A stretch of DNA of 64,000 nt. Origin: Nocardia panacis. GTDB lineage: Bacteria; Actinomycetota; Actinomycetes; Mycobacteriales; Mycobacteriaceae. The notes under the pieces are model-generated. The model did not search any database and had not been told where the DNA came from. It saw only the letters and a program-made list of their open reading frames with translations. The DNA is taken from positions 148,701-212,700 of the forward strand of contig NZ_QZFU01000015.1 in the NCBI RefSeq assembly GCF_003598715.1. The letters are read 5' to 3'. A program made the position numbers and the translations under genes. This document shows positions 10,289 to 18,819 of this stretch, in pieces. Each line of letters starts with the position of its first letter. The first letter of the stretch is position 1.

Positions 10289-11500
10289 ATGGTGCACAGC
10301 TCACCGCCATCGCTCGATCATGTGAGGGAGTGCTTGACGAAACTGCGGCAGGGACCAGCTCTGGCGCGGCCTACCGTATTGCTGAGTGCGCTCGACGATC
10401 CGATGCGCGCCTACCTATGTCGTGACCGCGGCTATTCTCCCGGCTCCGTGGAACAGATCACGGCGGTGTCCGCCACGATCCGGAACGCGATCGATCACCT
10501 GTCCGACGACGAACGCCTGTACGCCCAAGTCGATTTCAATCTGCATCCTGAACACCACTTTGCCACCCTCACCGATCGGCAGGAGTCCTTGGCGTCCGAC
10601 CAGGAATGTGCCTCCAAAACTGTTCGGCGGCACTCCGCGAGGGCTCTGGACACACTCGCCTACCTGCTGCTCGCCCCTCCGGGTCGAGCCAGCCATGTGC
10701 CGGAACCCCCTGAGCGAGACGAATATTCAACACAGATTCAACCCAGATCGAACCGAGTGCGCGAGTTCTGGCATCTGCATCCGGGTGCACGAGTGGACAT
10801 CGTTTGTTCGGAGATCCCCGACGATGAGCGGCCGGAGTACGCCTCCCCAGCGGATCGGAACTACCTGCGGTACGCGAAGTTCGCCGACCTCGACACACTC
10901 ATGTTCGTCCGCACGCGACTCGCACAGCAGGCACCCACTGTGGTGGTGCGCGATTTCGCCCCCTCCGAACACTACGACACCCACGCCGACGTCCTGATCG
11001 TGATCGGCGGCCCGCCATGGAACACCAAATTCCGGGAATTCCTGCCGCAGCTACCGTTCCACTTCGAGCCACATCCGCTCGGCGAGGACGACCCGCTCGT
11101 CGTCCCCGGCCTCGATGACCTCACCTTGACCCCGCGTTGGACGCCACGCGGTGAACTGATCGAAGACCTCGCCGTATTCACCCGACTCACCCTGCGTGGA
11201 ACCATCGTCTTCCTGCTCGGCGGCTGCCTGACTCTCGGCGTACTCGGCGCTGCCCGCTGCCTTCTCGACAGTGAATGTGGACCCGGCAACACCGACTACC
11301 TGACCGGCCGCGTCGGCGATAACGATTTCGTGCTAGTCGTCGAGGCTCGCCGCGTCGGCGGAATCACCGATATCGCCGACATGACCGCGGTCGGGCCGTT
11401 GCTGCTGCTGTCACGAGGCGTCGGCGAGAACTGGTCGGTCGTCGTGGACAACACCAAACGATTCACCGACCGGCAGCGTTCGATCGGACTGGGAAGGTGA
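10289..11500 (+). CDS. Putative cluster-situated regulator
   Basis: A 403-residue protein; ATG 10289 is the start best placed after the operator region, though the frame stays open further upstream. Residues about 10-135 form an all-helical region ending in ESLASDQECASKTVRRHSARALDTLAYLLL. That resembles the winged/helical DNA-binding or scaffold module seen at the N-terminus of many actinobacterial cluster regulators. The C-terminal ~200 residues hold an alpha/beta domain (TVVVRDFAPSEHY, DVLIVIGGPPWN) that may be a ligand sensor. Divergent to the peptide operon and translationally coupled to a glycosyltransferase (GTGA overlap). No standard family name can be given with confidence. Confidence 0.5.
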   Translation: MVHSSPPSLDHVRECLTKLRQGPALARPTVLLSALDDPMRAYLCRDRGYSPGSVEQITAVSATIRNAIDHLSDDERLYAQVDFNLHPEHHFATLTDRQESLASDQECASKTVRRHSARALDTLAYLLLAPPGRASHVPEPPERDEYSTQIQPRSNRVREFWHLHPGARVDIVCSEIPDDERPEYASPADRNYLRYAKFADLDTLMFVRTRLAQQAPTVVVRDFAPSEHYDTHADVLIVIGGPPWNTKFREFLPQLPFHFEPHPLGEDDPLVVPGLDDLTLTPRWTPRGELIEDLAVFTRLTLRGTIVFLLGGCLTLGVLGAARCLLDSECGPGNTDYLTGRVGDNDFVLVVEARRVGGITDIADMTAVGPLLLLSRGVGENWSVVVDNTKRFTDRQRSIGLGR

Positions 11501-12231
11501 CCGGCCCGGATGGCGTCGCCACCTACGTCGTCAATCTGCCTCGACGCCCAGATCGCCGCGCCTGGATCCGTTCTCAACTTCCCGACACGCTGCCCGCCAC
11601 CTATACCTCCGATCTCGACACGCTCATCGACGGCAACCAGCTCACCCTTGCCGGATTGCACTCCGCCGGCATCAAACTGTTCGACTGGCAGATCGACTCC
11701 GACAACCCGTGGTGGAATCGGCCCCTGAAATACGGCGAAATCGGCTGCACCATTGCCCATCTCGCCTGCTGGGCACATGCCGCCGAACACACCGACACAC
11801 CCAATATCCTGATCCTCGAAGACGACGCGGTCCTGAACCACGAATTCAGCGGCACCCTCAACGCCGGACTGCGCGAACTGCGGCGGCACCGCACGCGGTT
11901 CGACCTGCTCTATCTTGGCCGCTATCCCCTCGAACCCGATCAGGCCACGCCACTACGAGGATTCGTCCGACCCGGATACAGCCATTGCAGCTTCGGGTAC
12001 CTACTCACTCGCCGCGGCCTCACGATGCTGCTGGCCGCCGGACTCTCCGACGCGATCGTTCCGATCGACGAATTCCTTCCCGCCATGTACCTGCCGCATC
12101 CACGCGCCGATCTGCGCGCGAGATTCCCACCCCGCTTGTCCGCCTTGGCATTCGACCCGGCCCTCGTGACCCAGAGGCCGAAGAACCAAGCAGGCAGCGA
12201 CACCGAGGACTCCAGGTTCGTCGAACCGTGA
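11497..12231 (+). CDS. Family 25-like glycosyltransferase
   Basis: A 244-residue protein starting at GTG 11497, which overlaps the regulator stop. YVVNLPRRPDRRAWI at the N-terminus, KYGEIGCTIAHLACW near residue 85, ILILEDDAV near residue 110 and LLYLGR near residue 140 are the hallmarks of glycosyltransferase family 25 (LpsA/LOS5 and collagen galactosyltransferase-like). EDD is the metal/nucleotide-sugar binding acidic motif. It lacks a signal peptide or membrane span. In this setting it could glycosylate the peptide product or an intermediate. The coupling to the regulator is clear; the acceptor is not. Confidence 0.8.
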   Translation: MTGPDGVATYVVNLPRRPDRRAWIRSQLPDTLPATYTSDLDTLIDGNQLTLAGLHSAGIKLFDWQIDSDNPWWNRPLKYGEIGCTIAHLACWAHAAEHTDTPNILILEDDAVLNHEFSGTLNAGLRELRRHRTRFDLLYLGRYPLEPDQATPLRGFVRPGYSHCSFGYLLTRRGLTMLLAAGLSDAIVPIDEFLPAMYLPHPRADLRARFPPRLSALAFDPALVTQRPKNQAGSDTEDSRFVEP

Positions 12232-12235
12232 GTCT

Positions 12236-12895
12236 CTATCGATCGACTCCGGCCATCCATCGCTCGATCAGCGCACCGAGGCGTTCACCGTGCCACTCGC
12301 CGATCGGAGTGTGCACGTTGGTGCCTGTCACGACATGACCCGAAGGGACATCCTTGGTCACTACCGCACCCGCCGCCACGTAGCTGCGCGACCCGATCCT
12401 CACGCCCCCGATCACTCGCGCCCCGAATCCGACGACCGCGTCGTCGGCGACGCTCGGAGCCATCTCGTCCACGCCCCACCACCCCAGGTCCGGACGCGTG
12501 TATTCGTGCACCAGGTCGCCCATAACGGTGGACCTGTTCCCGATAGACGCTGCGTCACAAACGAATCCGGCCACACAAGCATCTTCGCCGATCCGAACAC
12601 GGTCACAGATGTACGCACCGTGTACGACTCTGACACGGTCGCCGAGCACACATCCGTATCCGATTCGGATGCGGTCCTCCACGACGCAATCCGATCCGAG
12701 TGTGGTGCCCTCGTAGACGATGACCTGGTTGAACAGAAGGCAGCGGTCCCCCAGCACGACAGGATCTCCCGGCGAACAGCCGCCGCGCTGGGCCGCACGG
12801 ATCCGTGTCTCCTTCGGGCACCCCAGCACACACTGCTCGCCCACAACCACACCCTCGCCGAACCGCACCTCCCCACGCAGATCCACCGGATTCAT
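12236..12895 (-). CDS. Hexapeptide-repeat (LbH) acyltransferase
   Basis: A 219-residue protein made of left-handed beta-helix hexapeptide repeats. Examples are VVVGEQCVLG, CVVEDRIRIG, GCVLGDRVRV, AYICDRVRIG and, near the C-terminus, SYVAAGAVVTKDVPSGHVVTG, the standard ending of LbH acetyl/acyltransferases. ATG 12895 overlaps the TGA of the hydrolase upstream (ATGA). Such enzymes move acetyl or acyl groups from CoA or ACP to sugars or amines. It converges with the glycosyltransferase gene, leaving only 4 bases. It could acylate a sugar attached by that enzyme; this is inference. Confidence 0.8.
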   Translation of the reverse strand: MNPVDLRGEVRFGEGVVVGEQCVLGCPKETRIRAAQRGGCSPGDPVVLGDRCLLFNQVIVYEGTTLGSDCVVEDRIRIGYGCVLGDRVRVVHGAYICDRVRIGEDACVAGFVCDAASIGNRSTVMGDLVHEYTRPDLGWWGVDEMAPSVADDAVVGFGARVIGGVRIGSRSYVAAGAVVTKDVPSGHVVTGTNVHTPIGEWHGERLGALIERWMAGVDR

Positions 12896-13740
12896 GACGC
12901 GGCGCACGCCTGGTCGACCAGCCAGTCGACGGTCACCGTGATCGCCTCGTCCTCCCGCTCCCGCGAATCGAACCCGTGATCGGAACCGACCACTGTATGC
13001 AACAGAGTCGACGGCCGCTTCCACGCCGCCTCAGCGGCAATGGGATACGACACCGCCCCATCCCGATCGCCGTGAACGATCAACGTCGAAACCCGACTGG
13101 CCAGGAACACATCCAACGGCCGGTAACAGGCGAACTCGCCGAACAACACCCGCCCCAACTCGAACTCGCCGTCCACCGTCAAGAACCCCTTGTCCCGCAA
13201 CTGGTTCCGCTGCACAGGACCGAAATTGTCCGCCCCCCACGGTAATTCGGGCTCCAGAAACGTGTGATGCAGATCGAGCACCGGATTCCACAACACCAAC
13301 CGATGCAACTCCTCGTCCAGCCACGGCAACGACAACACCGTGGACACAGCACCGAAACTCGCCGCCACCACCGACATCGGGCCACTGCGACGTCCCCGCG
13401 CCAACTCGACCGCAGCCTGCAAATCCAGGCACTCCCCGGCCACGGTCACCCCACGCTGCGTACCATCGCTGCCGCCGTGCCCTCGAAACGAGAACCGCAC
13501 AACCTCGAACCCCACCCCGGCCAGCCGATCCGCCAGCCGCACGAACATACCGCCACCCTCGTCCAGATCCACCGTGATGCCGTGCACCAACAGCACCGAT
13601 CCGCACACATCCGGTCTCTCCGACGTATGGACGACGGCATCCAACTCGAGGCCATCCACCGACCTCAAACCGACTCGCTCCACCCGACCAGCTCCGTCCC
13701 CTCGGTCGACCGCTGAAGAACCCATCGTCCCGTACAACAT
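12892..13740 (-). CDS. Alpha/beta hydrolase
   Basis: A serine hydrolase-fold protein of about 280 residues. VLLVHGITVDLDEGGGMFVRLAD gives the oxyanion HG motif, VRFSFRGHGGSDG follows, and VVAASFGAVS is the nucleophile elbow (A-S-F-G in place of G-x-S-x-G). STLIVHGDRDGAVSY carries the acid residue, and TVVGSDHGFD the catalytic His. The start is uncertain: ATG 13740 or 13725, neither with a strong ribosome site. It is translationally coupled to the LbH acyltransferase. Likely esterase, thioesterase or peptidase; possible roles are removal of leader or acyl groups, or unrelated metabolism. Confidence 0.75.
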   Translation of the reverse strand: MLYGTMGSSAVDRGDGAGRVERVGLRSVDGLELDAVVHTSERPDVCGSVLLVHGITVDLDEGGGMFVRLADRLAGVGFEVVRFSFRGHGGSDGTQRGVTVAGECLDLQAAVELARGRRSGPMSVVAASFGAVSTVLSLPWLDEELHRLVLWNPVLDLHHTFLEPELPWGADNFGPVQRNQLRDKGFLTVDGEFELGRVLFGEFACYRPLDVFLASRVSTLIVHGDRDGAVSYPIAAEAAWKRPSTLLHTVVGSDHGFDSREREDEAITVTVDWLVDQACAAS

Positions 13741-14086
13741 CTCCGCGCACCATCCCCGAACCAGGTCGATGTTCAGGGTCTGCCCGAATGTGGCCAGACC
13801 CGCCGAAGACGATCCGAATTGCGACTGTGCCTCCCAATGGCGCGGCGAACACGACAGACAACTTGCTACAACCACCGCAATCATTCGGAAAGCCGCGCAG
13901 CGTGGAAGACCGCTGTCAGGTGACCGCCATCTACACCCGGTCAGCGTAGTGAGAGCCTTTGCAGCCACGCCGAGTCTGCGCCGATGTGCTTGCGCTTCCG
14001 AACCGCCGAACGTACCGACGCCCCGCTCAATAACCCCTTCATAATCAATGGAATTCATGATTCGTTGGAGTCTCCGAAATCTCTGC
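13741..14086. other. Intergenic region between hydrolase and GNAT genes
   Basis: No gene supported. It must hold the promoter of the leftward hydrolase/acyltransferase pair and the end of the leftward GNAT gene. A perfect 16-base palindrome (CTCTGCCTAGGCAGAG, 14081-14096) covers the GNAT stop codon and may help termination. The stretch near 14041-14065 is more AT-rich than the surroundings. Confidence 0.35.
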
Positions 14087-14593
14087 CTAGGCAGAGCTGG
14101 ATAGCTTCTTTGCGAATGCCCTGTTGAAGCTCGGTCGGCCGGGTACATATGGCGGGATCGGTCGGTAGCCGGCCGACGGGTAGAGGTGCAGGGCGGGGCG
14201 GTTGTAGGAACCGGTCTCCAAACGCACCTCCCGGACGCCGTGTGCGCTGGCGTGCTGTTCGAGTTCGGCAAGGATCCGGTGCCCCAGCCCGCGGCCTCGA
14301 TGGGCAGGGGCCACATACATCTTGCGGATTTCGGCGATGCTGTCGCACGAGAGATATGCGCGCAGTCCGCCGCAGGCGATCGCGTCCCCGGTGTTGGTGT
14401 AGGCGACGAGGAAGACCCCTGTCGGAGGCTCGTACTGGGCGGCATTGTCCAGGCCCGGCGGATCGACGAACCCCACCATCTCCTGTCTCTCAGCGGCATA
14501 GGCGGCCAGTAGTGCTGCGGCGTCAGGGTGATCGAACTCGCGGGCCGCGATCGGGGTATCGGATGCGCCGGGTGAGCGGAGGACCTGGGACAT
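14087..14593 (-). CDS. GNAT family N-acetyltransferase
   Basis: A 168-residue protein; ATG 14593 follows GGGAAG at a suitable distance. The GNAT core is plain: FLVAYTNTGDAIACGGLRAY (strand 4), EIRKMYVAPAHRGRGLGHRIL with the acetyl-CoA loop Q/RxxGxG/A (RGRGLG), VREVRLETGS, and YPSAGYRPIPPY. Transfers an acetyl group from acetyl-CoA to an unidentified amine. It stands alone, and the gap from the regulator gene upstream is 43 bases, so the two may share a transcript. Confidence 0.85.
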   Translation of the reverse strand: MSQVLRSPGASDTPIAAREFDHPDAAALLAAYAAERQEMVGFVDPPGLDNAAQYEPPTGVFLVAYTNTGDAIACGGLRAYLSCDSIAEIRKMYVAPAHRGRGLGHRILAELEQHASAHGVREVRLETGSYNRPALHLYPSAGYRPIPPYVPGRPSFNRAFAKKLSSSA

Positions 14594-14636
14594 AGGGATA
14601 TCTTCCCTCGCGCGCACCGGTAGCGACTTCCCTGGA

Positions 14637-15998
14637 TTACAGTGCGCCGAGGATGTGCTCGAGCTCGGGAAGGAACTCACACACCACTCGAGAGCGGCGC
14701 CGTTGCAACAGGTCTCGGTGCAATCCTCGCAGTTTGGTCACACACCGTCCGGATTGGACATCGCCCAGCATTGTCGTCGCTCGTCGTGCGGCGGCGACTA
14801 CGCCGTCGAGGTCGCCGAGCATCAGATGGACCTGGGCGAGTTGGCAGCCGTGCAGCACCGCTGAGCGCTGATATCCGGGATCGCGGTCGAGGTTTGCGCG
14901 CGGGGTGAGCAGATCGGATGCTTGCCTGAGCAGCGGCCGGCGGTGGACCTCAGTACGCCGGGCCAATTGGACGAGGCTGTATCCCGCCTCGGCGGCAAGC
15001 TGGTCGGGAGTGAGGTAGTACAGATAGGGCTCGGTATGGTCGCGGCGCGCGGTATCGAGCAGGTGCTGCGCCCGGTCACTGGCGGCGCGGAAAGCCGCGA
15101 TATCTCCCGCCGCAGCGTGCGCGCTTGCCTGACGCCCCGCCAGCCGTGCCTTGAGCAGCAAGCTGGAGGTGGGAAGGGTAGCCGCAGCCTCGGTGATCGC
15201 GACCGAATCGTGCCCGGCGTCGACTTCGGCGGCGATATAGGCGAGCATTCCGGCCGCGTTGATCGCGCGGTCGCCGTCGCGGGCCGCGCGCGCGATGCGT
15301 ATACCGAGAACGAGGTAGCGCTGAGCGGTCTCGGTGGCACCCGAGTCGAAACTCATCCAACCGGCGAGCTGGGCGAGGTCGGCGATGGAGGTCAGCAGCG
15401 AATCCTGCACGGCGGGCTCGTGACTGCCGCTGCGCAGCAGATCGATGACGGTGGCGAGTTCGCGCGAGACGTAACGGAGACTCAGTGCGCCGCCGCCCTG
15501 GCAGTCGTCGAGCTGGCGCAGCGCGGTGACATGATCGGCGATCAATCCGGCCTGCGAATGATGTATCCGGTCGCGGCCTTGGCTGCCGCCACGCAGCTCG
15601 ATCGGGTCGCGTAAACCCGTGATCGCGGCGGCGGCCAGATCGGAGCCGCTGATCGGCGCGGGCCGGATACCGGCGGCGAGCTGATCCAGAGAACGGATCG
15701 CCTCGTCAATGCTTCCCTCACTGGGCAGCCGTGTGCCGCAAGTGATGCGTTCGGCGCGGGTGTGTCCCGGCCAGAGCTGGCTGGCGGTGATGTAGCGACC
15801 GAGCCGGTCACCGAGCACGGTGGCGACGACTTCGGCAATGTCGCCGTGGGGGCAATAGCCCGATCGCACCCACGAGTAAGCAGCGGTCGCATCGATGCGG
15901 TCGCCAGGGCGGCCACGCTGGGCCAACCACATGTTGACCGCGCGTGTCAGATCGCGTGGTCCCCACCCGGCCTCGCCGAGCACGGTACGCAGCATCAT
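14637..15998 (-). CDS. TPR-like transcriptional regulator
   Basis: About 453 residues. The N-terminus (MMLRTVLGEAGWGPRDLTRAV, then DATAAYSWVRSGYCPHGDI) is the degenerate helix-turn-helix of a family of Streptomyces/Nocardia regulators. The rest is an array of helical pairs rich in Ala and Leu, like tetratricopeptide repeats. The start is set at ATG 15998 because GGAGG lies 8 bases upstream; GTG 16043 is an alternative. The family is common near mobile or biosynthetic loci but targets are rarely known. It is transcribed toward the GNAT gene and could control it. Confidence 0.65.
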   Translation of the reverse strand: MMLRTVLGEAGWGPRDLTRAVNMWLAQRGRPGDRIDATAAYSWVRSGYCPHGDIAEVVATVLGDRLGRYITASQLWPGHTRAERITCGTRLPSEGSIDEAIRSLDQLAAGIRPAPISGSDLAAAAITGLRDPIELRGGSQGRDRIHHSQAGLIADHVTALRQLDDCQGGGALSLRYVSRELATVIDLLRSGSHEPAVQDSLLTSIADLAQLAGWMSFDSGATETAQRYLVLGIRIARAARDGDRAINAAGMLAYIAAEVDAGHDSVAITEAAATLPTSSLLLKARLAGRQASAHAAAGDIAAFRAASDRAQHLLDTARRDHTEPYLYYLTPDQLAAEAGYSLVQLARRTEVHRRPLLRQASDLLTPRANLDRDPGYQRSAVLHGCQLAQVHLMLGDLDGVVAAARRATTMLGDVQSGRCVTKLRGLHRDLLQRRRSRVVCEFLPELEHILGAL

Positions 15999-16314
15999 CG
16001 TCTGCGCCTCCGGAGCCGGATTTTCCAGCGGTGCGTCGTGCACGCTTCGACGATAGCGGCAAGTGCCCGGTAGCCGATGCACGATCGCGCGTGTTCACGA
16101 ACTTCACGCCCCCATTGCCAATGTTCACAACGTTCACGGGTGGCGGTGCTTCCCCTACCCCGCAGCTTGGGAGTTAACTCGGATGCAGCGGGAAGGCTTC
16201 CGCATATCCCGAAAACACAACGGTCCCAGAGGATTTCGCTGCATCGAGACGGGCCGTTTCGCGGGGCGGCGTATTCGCCTCCACTCCACTGCATCCTACG
16301 GATTGGACGTACTG
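15999..16314. other. Intergenic region, divergent promoters
   Basis: No clear gene. It separates the leftward TPR regulator from rightward small genes. GTTCAC-type repeats are visible near 16088-16138 (TGTTCACGAACTTCACG, then ATGTTCACAACGTTCACGG): GTTCA recurs three times within about 45 bases upstream of the regulator start, a possible autoregulatory site. Confidence 0.35.
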
Positions 16315-16590
16315 ATGATCTCCGATCTGCGAGTAGCTCGAATGGCAATTCGTTTGGCTCACAATCACATCGGCGAGGTTCGTATTCCGGCGATGTCAAG
16401 CCGCCAGGAACGCGCCCACGGAGCAAAACTCCGGCCGGATCGCAACGACGACTGCCGCGTCGACATCACCGGGTTCAGCAACGCTGCTGAAGCTGGTGCG
16501 GTGTATGCGAGTCATATCGACCATGGCCCGCATTGCTTGCTCTGGTTGGCCGCGCTGGCCTATGAGTCCTGCGGGCTGCAGGACGAGTAG
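16315..16590 (+). CDS. Small hypothetical protein
   Basis: 91 residues from ATG 16315, although an upstream in-frame ATG (16183) exists. The C-terminal half (FSNAAEAGAVYASHIDHGPHCLLWLAALAYESCGL) looks like a genuine protein with a short amphipathic segment and two Cys. The next small gene follows 4 bases after its stop. No family recognised. Confidence 0.4.
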   Translation: MISDLRVARMAIRLAHNHIGEVRIPAMSSRQERAHGAKLRPDRNDDCRVDITGFSNAAEAGAVYASHIDHGPHCLLWLAALAYESCGLQDE

Positions 16591-16594
16591 GTCG

Positions 16595-16864
16595 GTGACG
16601 GCCGGGCATGTGCTCGTCGCGTTCGGTCTGGCGGTGTTGCTCGCCGAGCTGCTGGTTGCCGTGCTCGGCTGTGGTGGCACCACGGACGTGGATCACCCTG
16701 CTCCGGTCGGTGGGTTCACGATCGCGGAGGCGCATCGGGCGACTCAGCAGCATCGCGAGTGTTCGCCGCGGGAGTGCGAGTGCGTGCGGGAGGCGTGGCG
16801 CACTCTCGTTCTGGCGGGTCGCTGCGCTCCGACGGGCGAGCTGCATCGCATGTTGTACGGCTGA
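16595..16864 (+). CDS. Small membrane-anchored hypothetical protein
   Basis: 89 residues from GTG 16595. Residues 4-25 (GHVLVAFGLAVLLAELLVAVLGCG) form one hydrophobic segment. The rest is a Cys/Glu-rich soluble tail (HRECSPRECECVREAWRTLVLAG). It starts 4 bases after the preceding stop, indicating an operon. Similar short membrane proteins are common in actinobacterial mobile regions. Function unknown. Confidence 0.45.
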   Translation: MTAGHVLVAFGLAVLLAELLVAVLGCGGTTDVDHPAPVGGFTIAEAHRATQQHRECSPRECECVREAWRTLVLAGRCAPTGELHRMLYG

Positions 16865-16930
16865 ACGCCGGCGCTGTTGGTCGATTCCCGAAATCTGTTG
16901 CCCACCAACATTATCGGATGGGAGATTGCC

Positions 16931-17563
16931 GTGGTAGTTCCTCGTGACGACCTGGTGGCACCGGGTGTGCCGCTGACCGGTCTGGACGCGATCGATGCCG
17001 CGTTCGCCGAGCAGATGCGGCTACTGCGGGCGGTTTTCGAGGTACGTCGCACGGTCGCGGATACCGGTGACGGTGTGTTCGAGGTCGGTGGTGCCGTGTC
17101 CGTAGTGGATTCTCACGGTGCCGACACCGCCGGCTGGTGCGAGTTCTATCGGGAGACCTGTCGATTCGACGTCGCGGTACGCCCGGAGGTCGGTCTGATT
17201 TATGTGACGGCGGGCGCACGGATCGGGTCGGTCAGGATGCCTGCCGAGCTCGGCGCACTGGTCGAGGCCCGCCTGGGAGACGCGGGGGTACGGCTGGGGC
17301 CTGTCATCGGGTTGCGTGAGCGGCAGTGGGTGCTGCTGGTGGAACCCGATATTCCCGACCGGATCGACATCTACGCCGGGATGTTCCGGCACGCGGTGTC
17401 GATCGCCCGTGCGGGCGCGCAGATCGCGCTTCCCACCTTCGGCACCGGCCGTACTCGGCTGCGGACCTGGTTGCGCCAACCTCGCGACGCGTACCTGCCG
17501 GCGGGGACAGCGGTCCTCGCGGCGGTCACCGCCTGCTTTCCGGTCCGGACCGCCCCGCCGTGA
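16931..17563 (+). CDS. Hypothetical protein
   Basis: 210 residues from GTG 16931, which has GGGAG at a good distance; a TTG at 16877 is possible but weaker. The protein is mixed alpha/beta with long hydrophobic strands (LGPVIGLRERQWVLLVEPDIPDRIDIYAGMF) and no membrane span or known motif. It is the last gene before the hairpin-rich region, in the same direction as the two small genes upstream. No function can be proposed from sequence. Confidence 0.5.
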   Translation: MVVPRDDLVAPGVPLTGLDAIDAAFAEQMRLLRAVFEVRRTVADTGDGVFEVGGAVSVVDSHGADTAGWCEFYRETCRFDVAVRPEVGLIYVTAGARIGSVRMPAELGALVEARLGDAGVRLGPVIGLRERQWVLLVEPDIPDRIDIYAGMFRHAVSIARAGAQIALPTFGTGRTRLRTWLRQPRDAYLPAGTAVLAAVTACFPVRTAPP

Positions 17564-17582
17564 AGACGCATTGAATAGGCGA

Positions 17583-18081
17583 CCCTCCGCACACGATTGG
17601 ACGTGTCTGGTGTGGAGGGCGACGAAACCCCCTGGGCTGGTGAAGGTCGACACGCCATCCCTCGTCAGCACCAGCCCGGGGGCGATCGTCTATAGCTTGC
17701 CTCACCTGGTGGACCTCAAGGTGCCGCACAACAACGAGGCACTGGGTGAGGTAGGAGGGAAGCCCCCTGGCTTCCATGATTTTCGGGAGACACTCCCCAG
17801 GGGGCGACCCGCACCACCTTCCTCTCCTCTGACGACGGGCAGGGCCAGCCTGGCGCGGGGAGAGGAGCAAGAGGGAAGTTCCTGGGCATCGAATCATTCG
17901 CCCCACCGGTAGAGCCCTGGCCAGAATTCCGGGCGCCCACAGGGAACTTCCTCACCGAGGACTTCCTTGTTCGGTCCGGTAGGCGTCGGACAAGGGAGGC
18001 GTGAGACCCCCTGGGCAAGGCGGATCGGCGACAAATCGCCCCGAGTAACCACTTCACGCTGGCCGGATTTGCCCAAGGGGT
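17583..18081 (+). ncRNA. Run of six long hairpins, candidate structured RNA
   Basis: A ~500-base gene-free stretch packed with strong inverted repeats. Stem 1: CCCTC+CACAC with GTGTG+GAGGG (17583-17619). Stem 2: 17628-17642 with 17669-17682, 14 pairs and one bulge. Stem 3: CCCCCTGG with CCAGGGGG (17763-17770, 17797-17804). Stem 4: TCCTCTCC with GGAGAGGA (17819-17866). Stem 5: 17871-17887 with 17936-17953. Stem 6: 18006-18018 with 18069-18081, 13 positions with one mismatch. Stems 2, 3 and 6 share a CCCCCTGG 5' arm, and GGGGGCGA/GGGGTCGA-like 3' ends recur. Bases just 5' of stems 2 and 6 (GACGA; GCGTGA) can pair with their own loops (TCGTC at 17662-17666; TCACGC at 18054-18059), giving pseudoknots. 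Strand is assumed from flanking genes. Confidence 0.5.
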
Positions 18082-18287
18082 CGACCCGCGCAGTGCCGCG
18101 CTGGAGTCCCACACGAAAGCTCTGTGCAGTACCGGAAGCAGGCAGGTGCCCCGACGCTCGTATCGCGCGTGGCGCTCATTCGTACGAGCGTTCCCCGACG
18201 ACACCGGCGGTTGGGACGTGGATCCGCACATCCGCCACCGTCGAGACCGGCTCGGCGGGTATCGAAACAGATTGAGAGACACCAGTA

Positions 18288-18449
18288 GTGAACGATCAGA
18301 CCTTGACGGCGCTCCACTCCTGGGCGCGCGGGATCATTCTCGGGTTGGCGGTGATCACCGTGATCGACGCGGTCCAGGATCTCGCCGACTGGCTCGCGGG
18401 AAGGGCCGGGCAGCCGGGCCGCAACTCCGACTCGATCGGGGACCGGTAG
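18288..18449 (+). CDS. Small predicted membrane protein
   Basis: A 53-residue frame from GTG 18288 to TAG 18449. Residues 7-30 (LHSWARGIILGLAVITVIDAVQDL) form a plausible membrane helix, followed by a short basic/polar tail. It lies just downstream of the hairpin region. The codon pattern is ordinary for the region. No recognised family; small size keeps confidence low. Confidence 0.35.
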   Translation: MNDQTLTALHSWARGIILGLAVITVIDAVQDLADWLAGRAGQPGRNSDSIGDR

Positions 18450-18819
18450 GGGCCGCGAACCGACACCTACGTGCACCAGTTGCACGCCAGCTGGTCCCAC
18501 ACCAGCCGCTTGATGACCGAGTGGGCGGATTTCATCCTCTCGTGCTCTACCGGCAGGCGCCCCGCATTGGCCGCCCGCAGGTTCTTCGCCGCAGCCCTTC
18601 GAGCCACCGAACACTACACAACCCGCCGTTGCAGGAACCGGCGCTGTTACACATTCACCCGGCGCGGGCTCGTCAGCCCCGTATCGAAACAGATCAGTAC
18701 ACAACAACTTTGACTCATCCGGGGCTCTGCGTCGGTCGAGTCGTCCCGGTTTCGAACGCGCAACCCCGGCCCGGCGTACCAGCGAAACATCTCCCCCAGA
18801 CTCTCGTTGAAAGCGACCC
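18450..18819. other. Intergenic region, one weak ORF
   Basis: A frame at 18471-18713 (80 residues, Arg/Thr-rich) is open, but it has neither ribosome site nor recognisable features. It is not called as a gene. Promoter sequences for the downstream regulator should lie near the 3' end. Confidence 0.3.

Noticed and set aside
12290..12979. 229-residue plus-strand frame opposite the LbH acyltransferase
   Set aside because: Mirrors the hexapeptide repeat periodicity of the true minus-strand gene.
17583..18081. Type III toxin-antitoxin RNA or known riboswitch
   Set aside because: No ToxN/CptN/TenpN-like gene adjacent and the units are not near-identical short repeats; no known riboswitch core recognised.
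18471..18713. 80-residue plus-strand ORF before the XRE regulator
   Set aside because: No ribosome site, Arg/Thr-rich composition, no recognisable features.
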